From Prorocentrum cordatum (lineage: Eukaryota; Sar; Dinophyceae; Prorocentrales; Prorocentraceae), in contig CAUYUJ010015749.1 of NCBI GenBank assembly GCA_963575745.1, positions 841,443 to 905,442 on the forward strand: a DNA stretch of 64,000 nt, in the 5' to 3' direction. The position numbers and the translations under genes are program-made. Positions 30,541 to 42,108 of the stretch are shown piece by piece. The notes under the pieces were generated by a model, which saw only the letters and a program-made list of their open reading frames with translations, searched no databases and had not been told where the DNA came from. Within the stretch, counting starts at the first letter, position 1, and each line of letters starts with the position of its first letter.

Positions 30541-31150
30541 TGATGTTTGCACCACGCGAGGGGCTCTGGGCAGGAGTGCCAGGCGGTCGGCCCCCGCCCC
30601 ACCAGGAGGCGTGCTGCCTGCGCGCCGCGCTGGCCGTGGCGCAGCGCGAGACCGACGCCTTCTGCAGCGCGCCGCCCACCCAGCCAGCTGCCGGAGGCGG
30701 CCATCCAGCGCTCCAACACGCCGGGGAGGAGGAGGAGGAGGAGGAGGAGGAGGAGGAGGAGCAGGAGGAGGAGCAGGAGGAGGAAAGGAGAAGGGTGGGG
30801 GGCAGGTCCCAGGGTGGTCCTCGGGTCACGCTCGCGCGGCCGCCGTGGAGCATGCTGTCCCCGTCGCGCGCGCGCGCGTGTCGCCGCTCCGCTCCCGCGC
30901 TCCTCGCTACCTCCTCGCCGGCCCCCCCCGAGGACGAGCAGGGACGATGGAGAGGAGGGAGAGGAGAGTTAGGAATATCCCAGCATCTTTCGAGTGTGTC
31001 CTGCCCTAAAGATAATTGGGTCGAGCTCTTCACTTGCGTACTGGGAGAGCAGGGAGGAAGGAACGAACGACGACAGGGACGAGGGGAGACCGCAGCGCAG
31101 AGAGCGGCGAGGGAGGGGTGCCGGCGAGGGAGGGGACGGAGGAGGGATCG
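30541..31150. other. GC-rich sequence with (GGA)n at 30722-30790
   Basis: 30541-30720 is open on the plus strand (ACCLRAALAVAQRETDAFC region) and could contain an exon, but nothing identifies it. The (GGA)n tract is short. 30800-31150 is GC-rich with no recognised feature. Confidence 0.35.
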
Positions 31151-34100
31151 TCATATCCCCGTTTGGGGCGGGGGGGGCCCAGCCGCCATGACGATCCCGA
31201 CGATGCGAGCCCGAACGGCAGGGTTAAAGATGAATGAAAAAGGACACAGATCGGCACCATCCCCGTTTACGACGCCTCCTCGGAGCAGTGTCGCTGTCTG
31301 GCAGGGGCCACGTGCCTTGAAGTCGTAGCTCGGTTCTCTCTCAATCCTACACTCGTGTTGGGTCCAGGCAAGGCGGCTCTGCTCACGCTCACTCCTTCTT
31401 GCCCCGCAGCATGTTCTCCAACGAGCTCTGGCTGCGGCGTTCGTTCCCGTGGTGGTGGTCCTGGCTTCGGGGTATTGCCTGACGCCACGTACATGCGAGT
31501 CAGGAGGGCACTCGTGGGCTGCATCATCCCGCTGATTTGGGCCCCAGCATTGATCAGGAACGTATGCCGTACCAGCTGAGGCTGACCCTCCTGCTGGTAG
31601 GTCGACTTCACGCGAAAGTATGTCACGCAATCGCATGCTACCGCTACTGGCTGTTGTTTGGGCCGTTGTACGGAATCTTGAAATCCATATCTGGTGTGTG
31701 AGCCCTGTCACTGAGTTCAACTGGCTCGAGTTTGCCATCGCTCCAGCACCGCTACTCTTACTATCAACGACGGTGGTCCTCGACTGTGGTCTGCTTTCCC
31801 CCCCACCACCTTGCTGTTCTGCTGCTCTGCTGCTACTGCTACCACAGTGAGTCATTGCCCGCGAGGAAGTAGGTGGGCCGATAGCAACACACCCTCCAAC
31901 CCGTGGGTTCTTTGTGCTTGGCTCAACAATGCCTTCATCACCTCATGTGTCGTCTCGTCTTCCTGGTCCGTTGCCTCTCATCCCGCCGCAACCTTACTGA
32001 ACGTCGCATCCTTGCCTCCTCCTTTCCCACCGGCGAATGAGCTCTTCCTGGAACCTCGGGATTGGGCGTCGACCTCCATCGTTGCTTGCAGTTGCTCTCC
32101 CGATATCGGTGGAAGCGTCCACGCCGCCATGTTCTTCACAAGAAGCTGGTAGTGAGAGGTACGCGTCTGCTGCAAGTTCCACGTGGGTTAGAATATGCGC
32201 CTACATAGCCGAGAGGCTCGGGAAGTCATCGCCGCACGCCGGGCACGCATAGTTTGCAGGGTCCTCTTATTTTGTGAGCGAAATGGTGTTGATCTGCATA
32301 GCATAATTTCTGTATGGCCAAGTTTCTCACATGCTGTCTGGTCACTGCTCGATTTCAGAACGTCGTCATGCACCAAGGGCAGTGCTGTGTGACTGTCAGC
32401 ACTTGGCATAAAGCGCGGTGTCCGTGCGTCCCCCCTTTAGCAAATCTCATGTGGGCATACCACACCCACTCGTCATATAATTCCAGTCCGCATTCACTCA
32501 CGTCCTCGTTGCGCTCTCTACACACCCACACTGTTGATTCCGCTGGCTGCGGCAGGGGAGGATCGAGGAGAGGTGAGTCCTGGGCAGGATCAGGTAACTC
32601 GAAGGCCTGCCGGAGTGGTGACAAATCGAGCCTTCCAAACTGGTACGCATTCTCACTAGTAAAAATTTGCAGGCCTTCCCTCCAAGTTCATGCAAGAGTT
32701 CAGCTCCCCCTTTAACTCCTCCGATCGATCCCAGATCAATTACCATTTGGTTGGCCCAGGGATGCCCGTGGTAGTGTCACCTGTGCAGGACAGCATAAGT
32801 CGGTAATCCAATATTGTTGGAGATTCTTCCTCAAACCCAAAGTGCCCGAAGACAGACGTCAGCAGTTGGCGATTGTCCTTGGGGTTCTTGGCAACGGAGT
32901 GCCACCATTGCAATCTGCAGATCCGAAGCTCGAAAAACGTGGGACGATCTTCAATGCTTTCCAGATGGCATGCGAGGGGAGGTTAGCATGCTTAACGGCC
33001 CCATCCACTCGCAGTGTTGTCATGGTCCCCTCCCCATGCATCAGTTGTTTGCCCCAATTGACTAAGATGGTGTCGAAATGCTCGCACTCCTTCTCACTCA
33101 CACAGTACTCCTCCATCCCCGAAAGCCCTGCGGATTGGACTCTCGCTTTGGATACTAGGACCTGGAGGTGCCACGGGATCCCAGCAGCGAATCAGAAGCG
33201 TCCCATGGAGCACCACGCCGTTTCACACGTGGTCGATCGCTGCCTCACGATGTTTCGCGACACGGTAGTGTTTGTGTATTGCCCCCCCAAGATACGTCGA
33301 TGCCGTCGCAACCATCCCAGGCCAGGCAAATACTCCAGAGAACTCGCGCGGTGCATTGTGTGTTCCCTCCCCCACAAACTTGGGTACCACCACTTGCTTC
33401 TCGTGATTATGTGCTCCTCTTACCGTGCTCAGTTGCTCGTCGAATTGCCTGCTCGCCTTCCCAGCTCCTTTAGCCATTCCTCGTGCTGTGTCCGGCGCTA
33501 TCTTATGGGCGACGCCATACAAGAATACCGTCTTACTTGCATCCACTTGTTTTGCTTCCTCGTCCCACTGATGTCGATACACGAGCTCTTGATAAGTAGG
33601 ACTCTGGCTACGCACAGTCAGCGATGGGGCAAGCGTTGTTCGGGCGAACGTCCTGAGGTACTTACTAGGGGAGCTTTGGTGTCCCTGGAGGACCCCTTCG
33701 TGCACTACGAGATGGTACTGTCCATCTTGGGCGTCAATCGTGATGCAACGTTGACGGTTGTAGTCCGTGCCAATGAACACGTCACTTGGGGTTGCGTGGC
33801 TCATATCGGTATCGTCGAACGTTTTTAATCTTATGCTTCCAATTGCATCCCGTTGGTCGTAGAACACAGTGGCGTGGGATTTACCTCTCTCTCTCTCTCC
33901 GCAATCATCGATCCTTTTTCACAAGTTGGATCGTGAGAGCTGGCTCCCGTCGTCTACCCATGAGTCCCCCACGCATGCAGTCCACAAGTTCGCAGTCGCC
34001 ATGGCAGAAATCCCCCCGACATGTGACAGTGCTTGCGTGAGTGCTCTGCTGAAGTGGCACATGCGATGCACGACGCGAAGTGCTTACCAGTGTGTGTCTG

Positions 34101-35230
34101 GTCGGCTCGGGATCCTGCACGCGTCCCCGGGGAGTGCGCAACGGCTTCTTGCCATTTGTATGGCCCCAAACTTTCGCCTACGAAACCGGAGCATGTCAGG
34201 AAGCGAGCTGCTGAGTGTTCCCTGGTACAGTTGGGACCCATGCCAAGAAACACCATGCTCGCCTCCAGGGTGCCCTGGGTTTCTTGGGCTTCGATGGTTT
34301 TGCTGTGGAAAGCGTGACGTTCCCACACCAAAAATCAACGTACGTCCTGGGGTCTCAGGGTTGGGTTTCTTGTGGAAGGTTTCTTGTGGACTGGCCTCCA
34401 CTGTATTGTCGGACCTTCGCGCACAGCATACTGGGATGCAGCAACATACGGAGCTCTTCTAGCGGTACACTTCATGGCGGGCAGCTCTTGCGAAGCTTCA
34501 TCTTCAGTTCGGCCCTCCTCGTTGCTTCTATGTCTCTTTCGCACGCTCCTTTCCAGTCAGGGTCGTAAGATTCAAAACCTGGGCTGGGTGAGATGGGTGC
34601 CTCGGAGATCGGCGGCATGGGGACCGTCGTATAACTCTTCCATCCGTCCCTCCCAGGTTTCCCAAGGAAGGCGGTCCACCTCTCACAAGTCGGTCTAATC
34701 GTCATCGGAACATCGTGAAACCGTTTGCCAGGGCCTACTTCCGTCAGCGCCATACTTTTGGACAGCCGCGCCACGAGTGCCAGATCCCCCTTTTCTCCAA
34801 GCGTCCTTCAGCTGCCAGGCCAGGGAACGTAGTAGTTTCTCTCGGGCTTCCCTGGTCTGCTTCCAAAGATCCCGAGTGACACTATTGAGTGCGATACCGA
34901 CTCTGGCGAGCACAGCTTGTCGGTCATCCGGCAGTGACCTTATCTATTCGCGAAGTTGCGCCCGTCTTGCTAGCAGTGCTCTCTGCTCCTCCCTTCCCAA
35001 CTGCATCGCCGTGTCCTTACACTCGTACGCTGTGCATAGTACTTGAACGCTGCATTATGCACACGCTGCGCAAGGGAATGCCAAACGTGGTCAGGCGTGT
35101 CGTTGCATTCGTGCTGCATCCATCGCTTCCGTGAGTTCGTACATTTACGTCCCACCTCCCTTAGGAATTGTCTCCTGCCTTTGTCCCCATATCCTAAGAA
35201 TGGGGTTCTTGTTATTGGCAAACCGCGCCT
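31151..35230 (-). pseudogene. Decayed LINE, reverse transcriptase to C-terminal part (minus strand)
   Basis: Read on minus from 35230 down. A linker with GYGDKGRRQFLREVGRKCTN is at ~35170. LARVGIALNSVTRDLWKQTR EAREKLLRSLAWQLKDAWRK is at ~34850. A CELVDCMRGGLMGRRREPAL-type fingers segment is at ~33980. Motif A-like VFYDQRDAIGSIRLKTF is at ~33850. Motif B-like VLQGHQSSPSKYLRTF is at ~33690. AHNHEKQVVVPKFVG is at ~33420, ASTYLGGAIHKHYRVAKHRE at ~33280 and WGKQLMHGEGTMTTLRV at ~33050. Cys-rich QHCPWCMTTF is at ~32360. No YxDD motif is visible between motif B and the thumb. Stops and frameshifts are frequent. A dispersed repeat (34235-34412) interrupts it. Its endonuclease part lies at 37.2-38.1 kb beyond a tandem-repeat block. 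Confidence 0.75.
34235..34412 (+). repeat. Dispersed ~175 bp repeat, copy 2
   Basis: It aligns gap-free to 8195-8368 (GACCCATGCCAAGAAACACC ... CTCCAGGGTGCCCTGGGTTT ... GTTGGGTTTCTTGTGG). It sits between segments of the minus-strand LINE remnant. Similarity to the 8 kb copy stops at both ends, so it is an insertion. Confidence 0.7.
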
Positions 35231-35239
35231 GAGGAACAC

Positions 35240-35645
35240 AGGAGAACAGGAACACCCTCACCTCCTCTCACTCAGACCCACTCAGACTCACTCATCACGC
35301 AGACTCACTCATCACTCAGACTCACTCATCACTCAGACTCACTCATCACTCAGACCCACTCATCACTCAGACTCACTCATCACTCAGACTCACTCATCAC
35401 TCGGACTCACTCATCACTCAGGTTACTCATCACTCAGACTCACTCATCACCCAGACCCACTCATCACTCAGACTCACTCATCACTCAGACTCACTCATCA
35501 CTCGGACTCAGTCATGACTCAGACTCATCACTCATCACTCAGACTCACTCATCACTCAGATTACTCATCACTCAGACTCACTCGTACTTGTACTCATACA
35601 TTCTCTACACTCACTCAGGTCCACTCATCGGATGACTCACACACA
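35240..35645. repeat. ACTCATCACTCAG minisatellite
   Basis: Short units of CACTCATCACTCAGACT repeated more than 20 times. A second, more degenerate array of related ACTCA-type units is at 36665-37200. Confidence 0.93.
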
Positions 35646-35649
35646 CTGA

Positions 35650-36380
35650 TGTTGAGGATGTGTCAGGCGATTCGGTTGTCTCAGCACTCCTAAGGGGAGC
35701 GGCGGGGGGGTATTTCACGGGGTCCCGTTCTCGGAATTTTGTGGGGATGTCTCAGGCGGTTTGGCCATTTTCTCTTCCAACATCTGTTGCTTTCGGAGCA
35801 GATTTGGAGGATGTCTCATGCGATTCGCTCGTCTCAGTACTCTAAGGGGGGCGGCGGGGGGTATTTCACACGAGGTCCCGTTCGCGGAATTTTGTGGGGA
35901 TGTCTCAGGCGGTTTGGCCATTTTCTCTTCCAACATTTGTTGCTTTCGGAGCAGATCTGGAGGATGTCTCAGGCGATTCGCTCGTCTCAGGACTCTAAGG
36001 AGGGCGGCGGGGGGGTACTTCACGGGGTCCCGTTCGCGGAGTTTTGTGGGGATGTTTCAGGCGGTTTGGCCATGTTCTCCTCCAACATGTTTCGTTGTCG
36101 GAGCAGATTTGGAGGATGTCTCAGGCGATTCGCTGGCTTCAGCACTCCTAGGGAGGGCGGCGGGGGGGTATTTCACTCGGCCCCTTTCGCGGGATTGTGT
36201 GGGGATGTCTCAGACGGTTTGGCCATTTTCTCTTCCAACATGTTTCGCTTTCGGAGCAGATTTGGAGGACGTTCGCGCCCAGTTCGCGGGGATGGTTCAG
36301 GCGGTTTGGCCGTTATGATGTTGGGCATCTGTCGTTTTCGGAGCAGTTTCGGGGGGATGTCTCAGGCGATTTGCTGGTTT
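35650..36380 (+). repeat. 153 bp tandem repeat, four units plus a truncated one
   Basis: The landmark GTCTCAGGCGGTTTGGCC starts at 35749, 35902, 36054, 36207 and 36294 (spacing 153, 152, 153, 87). Units contain TCTTCCAACAT-TGTTGCTTTCGGAGC and GGCGGCGGGGGGTATTTCAC. Because 153 is divisible by three, frames stay open through several units. No independent sign of coding is seen. Confidence 0.92.
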
Positions 36381-36384
36381 CAGC

Positions 36385-36610
36385 ACTCCCAAGGAGGAGG
36401 AGGAGGAGGAGGAGGAGGAAGAGGAGGAGGAGGAGGAGGAGGGGGAAGAGAAGGAGGAAGCGAGGAGGAGGAGGAAAAGGACGAAGAGGAGGAGGAGGAG
36501 GAGGAGAAGGAGGACAGCATGAACACGGTAGGAGCAGAAGCAGGAAGGGGCGGATGATGATGATGATGATGATGATGAGGAGGAGGAGGAGGAGGAGGAG
36601 GAGGACGTGG
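36385..36610. repeat. (GGA)n with a short (GAT)n
   Basis: Purine trinucleotide tract at 36390-36510 and 36570-36605 with ATGATGATG at about 36555. Confidence 0.9.
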
Positions 36611-36664
36611 GCAACTCGAGTAGCCAGGGCCAGACGATCGAGGTTCGATGTTCCAAAGCTTTAG

Positions 36665-37200
36665 GTTTTACTCAAACGCTTCTGCATCACTTTCCTTCGC
36701 TCTCCGCTCTCCTTCACTCTTCTGCATTCAGACTCACCCATACTCAGACTCAGTCACACGCAGGCCCACTCGCACTTAGACTCGCTCATATCCATACTTA
36801 AACTTACTCACACTCAGACCCACGCTCAGAACCACTCATACTCAGACTCGTTCCTGCTCAGACTCATCATCCTTCGGTCTGCTCAAGCGCAGACAGACTC
36901 ACACTCATACTGCCTCACATCCATACCCAATCACACTCGGCTCACTCGCATTCAGATTCATTAACACACACACACACTTTTTCTAACATTCAGACCCACT
37001 CAAGCCCAGACTCACTCATGCTCAGACTCATCATGCTACGATCCGCTCAATCACAGACTGGCTCGCACTCATATTCGTCCATACTCAGACCCCCTCGCAC
37101 GCAGACGCACCCGCGCTCATATTTACCCACACGCATACCCATTCAAACCCAGGCTCAATCGCACCCATATTAACTCACACTCAGAATCAGTCGCTCTCAG
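36665..37200. repeat. Degenerate ACTCACACTCAGACTC array
   Basis: About 540 bp of diverged ACTCAGACTC/ACTCACACTC units. Together with 35240-36610 it separates the two halves of the minus-strand LINE remnant. Confidence 0.85.
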
Positions 37201-37204
37201 ATTT

Positions 37205-38115
37205 GCTATTGGTCGTACTCATGCTTGCAGACTGTGGGAATGTCTCGAGCGAGCGGTTCGCCCTCGCACACGGGCGCTCATTGACATATATCCAGAGAAA
37301 GACGTACCAAGAGAATGAGATGCACATGTGGGGAGCCCCGCGGCGAGTAATTCCATAGTCAAACCCTCCACCAGCCTATTCATATTCCACCTTGAGTTGT
37401 TGCGGCTGGCACTGGCGGGAAATCCCGTATATACCATATCTGTATTTGCAACGGCCAGCGGTCCCAACGCCAGTTCGAGTTCACCGCCTGTATTGTCCGT
37501 CCCTTTCGTTCGAGAATTCGAGAGTGAATTATTGAGTTGGGTCAGCTTCAAGGTGCCGCCACATAGTCGATCCTGGTGCTGTTACGGTGTCCGTAAACCG
37601 TGTCATGTCCACCCACAAATCTATTTAGCAGACAGAGGCCGCATTGTCCCAACAGCAAGCGTACTTGCTGCATCGCGTAGTGCTCCTGCTTCGGGGCTAG
37701 TGGTCCCACAGGGTTCGTAGCATCGTCAATTCCTCCTGCATCGCGTGTGATTGCCTGTCGTTGTACCGTGCGCCACGGTGGCAGATAGAGTAAACAGCAG
37801 AGAAAGTGGAATCGCCCACTTCTCACGATCACCGCTCCCGCCCTCCCTTGTAGCACGGCTGGTGGAGACACGACTTCAACAATATGCTGCGCCCGCAACA
37901 AGTTGCTCCACAGCCTTAGTTGCACACCCGCATGCGTATTGCCAAACGACGAGACGTGCGTTTGCTGATCCTGCTGATAATGCATGGTGTGTCCGGGATA
38001 CGTTTGCGTAGTCTAGTGCCCGTCACAAGTTTCATAGTTTCTGCACAGTTGTCCCAAGTCACGTCTGCGCACTTGCTTGGTTGTATGGAAGAGCACGCAT
38101 TGCAGGTAACAACGT
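37205..38115 (-). pseudogene. Decayed LINE, endonuclease part (minus strand)
   Basis: Read on minus from 38115 down: NACSSIQPSKCADVTWDNCA, then VVSPPAVLQGRAGAVIVRSG and FHFLCCLLYLPPWRTVQRQA. Then comes DTVYGHRNSTRIDYVAAP at ~37560, which has the S-x-IDY signature of the endonuclease/exonuclease/phosphatase fold. After it, NSRWNMNRLVEGLTMELLAA lies at ~37370. Frames change and stops occur, so it is not functional. The order endonuclease then RT on the same strand shows it is the 5' half of the element continued at 35230-31151. Confidence 0.7.
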
Positions 38116-38328
38116 TGAGAGGGCGGGGTGATGACACGCAGCGGGGGGATTCTACAGCGACGGGGAAAATATGTGCGCCAGACAGGCACGGAACTGGGTG
38201 CACGGAAGGCGCGTGCATATGGCCGTCATTGGGGCTAACGGTGCTTGGAGGAAGGAGGGGGAGGAGGAGGAGGAGGAGGAGGAGGAGGAGGAGGAAGTTC
38301 CTCCTCCTTTCTTTGTCATTCTGGATAC
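38116..38328. other. Spacer with (GGA)n at 38255-38297
   Basis: Short sequence between the LINE remnant and the composite repeat, including a GGA tract. No gene is recognised. Confidence 0.5.
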
Positions 38329-39288
38329 TTTTTCCCCGTCGCACCCCGAGGCCAGTCGACAGGGCGGGCCTGGCGCTTCGCCCTGCAACTCCCGTACCAT
38401 TCATGGGCCGGAAGTTGAAAATACAGGCAACAGCTTCACAAATGGAGAGCAGGTCGTTTCCACATGTGGCCACTGCTCCAGCGCCGCGCCAATTCGCATT
38501 CTGAGCTTGCAAGAGCTTCACGGATTGAAGGCGGGCCGCTTTCAAATGTTAATATCGTTTTAGTGCCGGGCATATTCACTTAAACCAATCGCAGAGTTTC
38601 ACAGATTGAGGTCGGGTTCAAAATGCGGTTTCGCCTTAGCGCCGTGTTCACTCGTTTAGAATATGTGCAAGAGTTTTACGGGTTGAAGGTGGGTCGTGTT
38701 CGCAATGTGGTTCTCGCCATAGCGCCGTTTTCATTCGTCTTTTAATACAGTTGCTCGATTTCCACGGATTGAGGGCGGGCCGTTTTCAAAGTGTGGTTTT
38801 CGCCTTAGCGCCGCGCGCATATCGTTCTCGCCTGAGCGCCGCGCACAATCGTTTTGAACATTTGCAAGAGCTTCATTGATGGAGGGCGACTCCTTGTCAA
38901 AATGTGATTTTCGCTTTAGCGCCGCGTACTTTCGCTTTAAGCATTCGCAAGGGTTTTCATTGGTGCTCATGGCTAACGTATCAGAAACGGCGTTTTGGAA
39001 CTATTCAGGATTGTCAGGACGCAACAGTTACGTTTATTCGCGGTGCTAAAATCATAAGAATGGCATTATGACAGAATTCAGGATCGCCAATATGCAAAAT
39101 TCAGGGTTACTCTTGGCAATGAAATCATGAAAATGGTGTTCTCGTACGTGCCAGGATGTTCACAGCTTCGTCCCCCAACGGGGCAAACTTTCAGTGGAAA
39201 TGGACCCTTCTTAGGGGCCTATGGAGAAGGAGCTTGGAGGGGGGGTGTCTTCCAACATCGTTGATGAGTCTTGGGTTTACACTGGTCC
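38329..39288 (+). repeat. Composite dispersed repeat, copy 2
   Basis: The head (CCCCGTCGCACCCCGAGGCC) starts at 38336. Five or six diverged ~82 bp monomers then run to about 38960 (GCAAGAGCTTCACGGATTGA-GGCGGGCC ... GTTCTCGC...AGCGCCGCGC). The tail has CAACGGGGCAAACTTTCAGT, GGGCCTATGGAGAAGGAGCT and TTGGGTTTACACTGGTCCTC, ending in (CCT)n. Module order equals copies 1, 3 and 4. Confidence 0.85.
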
Positions 39289-39740
39289 TCCTCCATCTCC
39301 TCCTCCTACTCCTCCTCCTCCTCCTCCTCCTCCTCATCATCATCATCATCACCATCATCTTATTCCTCCTCCTCCTCCTCCTCCTCCTCATGCGCCCCGC
39401 TTTGGAGGCGATATGCCGTTGCTGACGGGAGCCGAGGGCGGCGGAGTATGGGCGCACCCGTCGCTGCGGTCGCGCCCGCTGCTGGACCGCGGTTCTGGGC
39501 TGGTGGCGGCCGCGGGGCCCATCGGCGCCGGGGAGGACCGCCAGTCGCCCGGGCGGACGAGGGTATTTGGGAGGAGGAGAGGAGGAGGAGGAGGAGGAGG
39601 AGGAGGAGGAGGAGGAGGAGGAGGACGGGGAGGAGGAGGAGGAGGAGGAGGAGGAGGAGGAGGAGGAGGAGGAGGAGGATGTAAGGAGGAGGAGGAAAAG
39701 GATTTGAGAGGAGGAGGAGGAGGATGTAAGGAGGGATAGC
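39289..39740. repeat. (CCT)n/(CAT)n and (GGA)n blocks
   Basis: 39289-39395 is (CCT)n with (CAT)n. 39400-39570 is GC-rich and open on both strands without a motif. 39575-39735 is (GGA)n. Confidence 0.85.
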
Positions 39741-40808
39741 AAAGATTGGGTGGCCCAGGTGTCGAGCGGGAAGTGCCCCGAAGTTTTCGTCGTTGCCTTT
39801 GTTGACGGCCTTTGGGAAGCGAGGCGGGACCCTGCCCAGCTCCTCACGCGCTCCGGTCTCGAACTGCCCACTTTGACTGGTCAAGGTATTGGTTGGGTCG
39901 CGTCTTGTTGTTAGGGGCAGGTGGCATTGACACCTGCTGCCGCTGAGTACAGTACAGCAGAGAGGAAAAAAAGAGTTCCTCCCCTCCTTCCCGTCCGCCC
40001 TCAGCAGCACGCGTGGCCCAGCCCCGAGAAGTTCGACGCGCGCGGGGCCGCCGCCGCTGCCTGCTGATTGGATGCGGCCGAAAGTCGATGCTACCTGCGA
40101 GATACAGCTCGCGATGGCCGAGACGCAAAAAAAACTCTGAGGAGGAGGAGGATGTAAGGAGGAGGATGTAAGGAGGAGGAGGAGGAGGAGGAGAAGGAGA
40201 AGGAGGAGGAGGCAGGAGGATCCAAATATCCTGGCGCCTCCGTTTTTTCGAGCCGGGTTTCCTCGACAGGTTTCGGGTCCCAGGCCATCACGGAGGTGAT
40301 GTAAAGAGGCCCCCTGGCATTCTCGGAAGGGATCGGTTCCTCAACGATGCTGCCCGGCCAGAGCACGAAAGAGAGAAAATGGGTCGAGCCCTAAATGAGC
40401 GCGGCCCGTGGCCTGTCGCGATGGCCAGCCTGATGTTAAAAAATTTACCGCATGCCGACGATAATGGAAATCCCCCTCCCTTAACCCGTCATATACGATG
40501 GCGCCTGGGCTCCACATGGTTCAAATTCCCACGACAGGCGGGGGGGGCGAACTTTTTTATCCCCCCCGAAGAAGATCGCATCGCAACTTTGACTTCATGG
40601 CATGCCTAGCACCATGAGTAATTGTTATCACCGTTGTTTGCGAGGGTGTCTCAAGCGAAACGCCCACGTTCGAAGGTTCGCCGAGTTCGCGACCATCGGC
40701 TATTGGCGGATGTCCCAAGCAAAAATTGTTGTATTGTTCATGGGCCCCGAATTGGAGAGGCCTGACGGCCGGTGCCGCCGACCCTGATCGAAAGGGCTAG
40801 GAGCGGGG
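39741..40808. other. Unassigned region with (GGA)n at 40138-40215
   Basis: About 1 kb of mixed sequence. Short open frames exist on both strands but no domain, splice pattern or repeat match is convincing. A segment near 40230-40290 (ATCCTGGCGCCTCC ... TTTTTTCGAGCC) is faintly like the dispersed repeat at 48.4 and 54.8 kb. Confidence 0.35.
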
Positions 40809-41760
40809 GGAGGAAGCGGAGGAGGAGGATGAGGAGGAGGAGAAGGAGGAGGAGCAGGAGGAGGAGGAGGAGGATGAGGAGGAGGAGGAGGAGGAGGATG
40901 AGGAGGAGGAGGAGGAAGAGGAGGAGGAGGAGGAGAGGAGGAAGTGCATCCTTTGTGTGCCCGCTCGAAGAAAGTGCGCCCCGGGAGTGTGATATTCTGA
41001 CTTGGGACGTGCTCCCGGAAGAGGAAGAAGTGCATCTCGGGCGTGCCCGCTCGAGGAAAATGCGCCCTAGGGGGGTGGTATTTTGACTCGGGGCCCGCTC
41101 CCGGGACGCCTCTGCGGGAGGAGGAGGAGGAGGAGGAGGAGGAGGAGGAGAGGAGGAGAGGAGGAGGAGGAGGAGAGGAGAGAGGAGGAAGAGGAGGAGG
41201 AGGAGGAGGAGGAGAGAGGAGGAGGAGAGGAGGAAAAGGAAGAGGAGGAGGAAAAAGGAGGAGGAGGAGGAGGAACAGGAGGAGGAAGGAGGATGAGGAG
41301 GAGGAGGAGGAGGAAGGGAGGAGGAGGAGGAGGAGGAGAAGGAGGAGGAGGAGGAGGAGGAGGAAGTGCATCCTTTGTGTGCCCGCTCGAAGAAAGTGCG
41401 CCCCGGGAGTGTGATATTCTGACTTGGGACGTGCTCCCGGAAGAGGAAGAAGTGCATCTCGGGCGTGCCCGCTCGAGGAAAATGCGCCCTAGGGGGGTGG
41501 TATTTTGACTCGGGGCCCGCTCCCGGGACGCCTCTGCGGGAGGAGGAGGAGCAGGAGAAAGAGGAGGAAGGAGGAGGAGGAGGAGGAGGAGGAGGAGGAG
41601 GAGGAGGAGGAGTAGGAGGGAGGAGGAGGAAGAGGAGGAGGAGGAGGAGGAGAGGAGCAGGAGGAGGAGGAGGAGGAAAAGGAAGAGGAGGAGGAAAAGG
41701 AGGAGGAGGAGGACCAGGAGGAAGAGGAAGTGCATCCCGTGCGTGCCCGCTCGAGGAAAG
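40809..41760. repeat. (GGA)n blocks enclosing a 422 bp tandem duplication
   Basis: A ~180 bp non-repeat module (GTGCATCCTTTGTGTGCCCG ... GGGCCCGCTCCCGGGACGCC) occurs almost identically at 40944-41120 and 41366-41542, offset exactly 422 bp, with (GGA)n between. Half modules (GTGCATC...GCGTGCCCGCTCGAGGAAA) recur at 41031 and 41729. The near-identity indicates a recent duplication or an assembly effect in GGA-rich DNA. Confidence 0.88.
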
Positions 41761-42108
41761 TGCGCCCCGGCGGGCGTCGTATCTGCCCCGCCCCCCCCCC
41801 CCCCTGCGGGGAAGGGATCAAAGGGAAGGGGCTTCCTTTCGACTCCACTACGACGTCGTTTAATTTCGCTTTGGACAGCGCGCTTGAGGAGGAGAGCCCT
41901 GGGAGGGGGAGGACGGAGACGACGCAGACGACGAGTCGAACGGAGAAGCCCCTCACACACGCCGACAGGGTCGGCGGATTTTATCATCTCTGCGGGATTA
42001 TTCTCGCCGGCGCAGGGTTGCCTGACATGGGAATTCGATCCCATGCCAAGCGCGTTGCTGCCGCGCTCGGTGCTGGCAAATCCTCACTGCTCTTGCCTTT
42101 TTTTTCAG
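41761..42108. other. Segment upstream of an exon candidate
   Basis: GC-rich and open in several frames. It ends in the tract GCTCTTGCCTTTTTTTTCAG (42089-42108), a strong-looking polypyrimidine/acceptor signal. Confidence 0.35.

Noticed and set aside
35240-37200. CRISPR-like regular arrays
   Set aside because: Units are direct tandem repeats without unique spacers, and no cas genes are present. This is eukaryotic minisatellite DNA.
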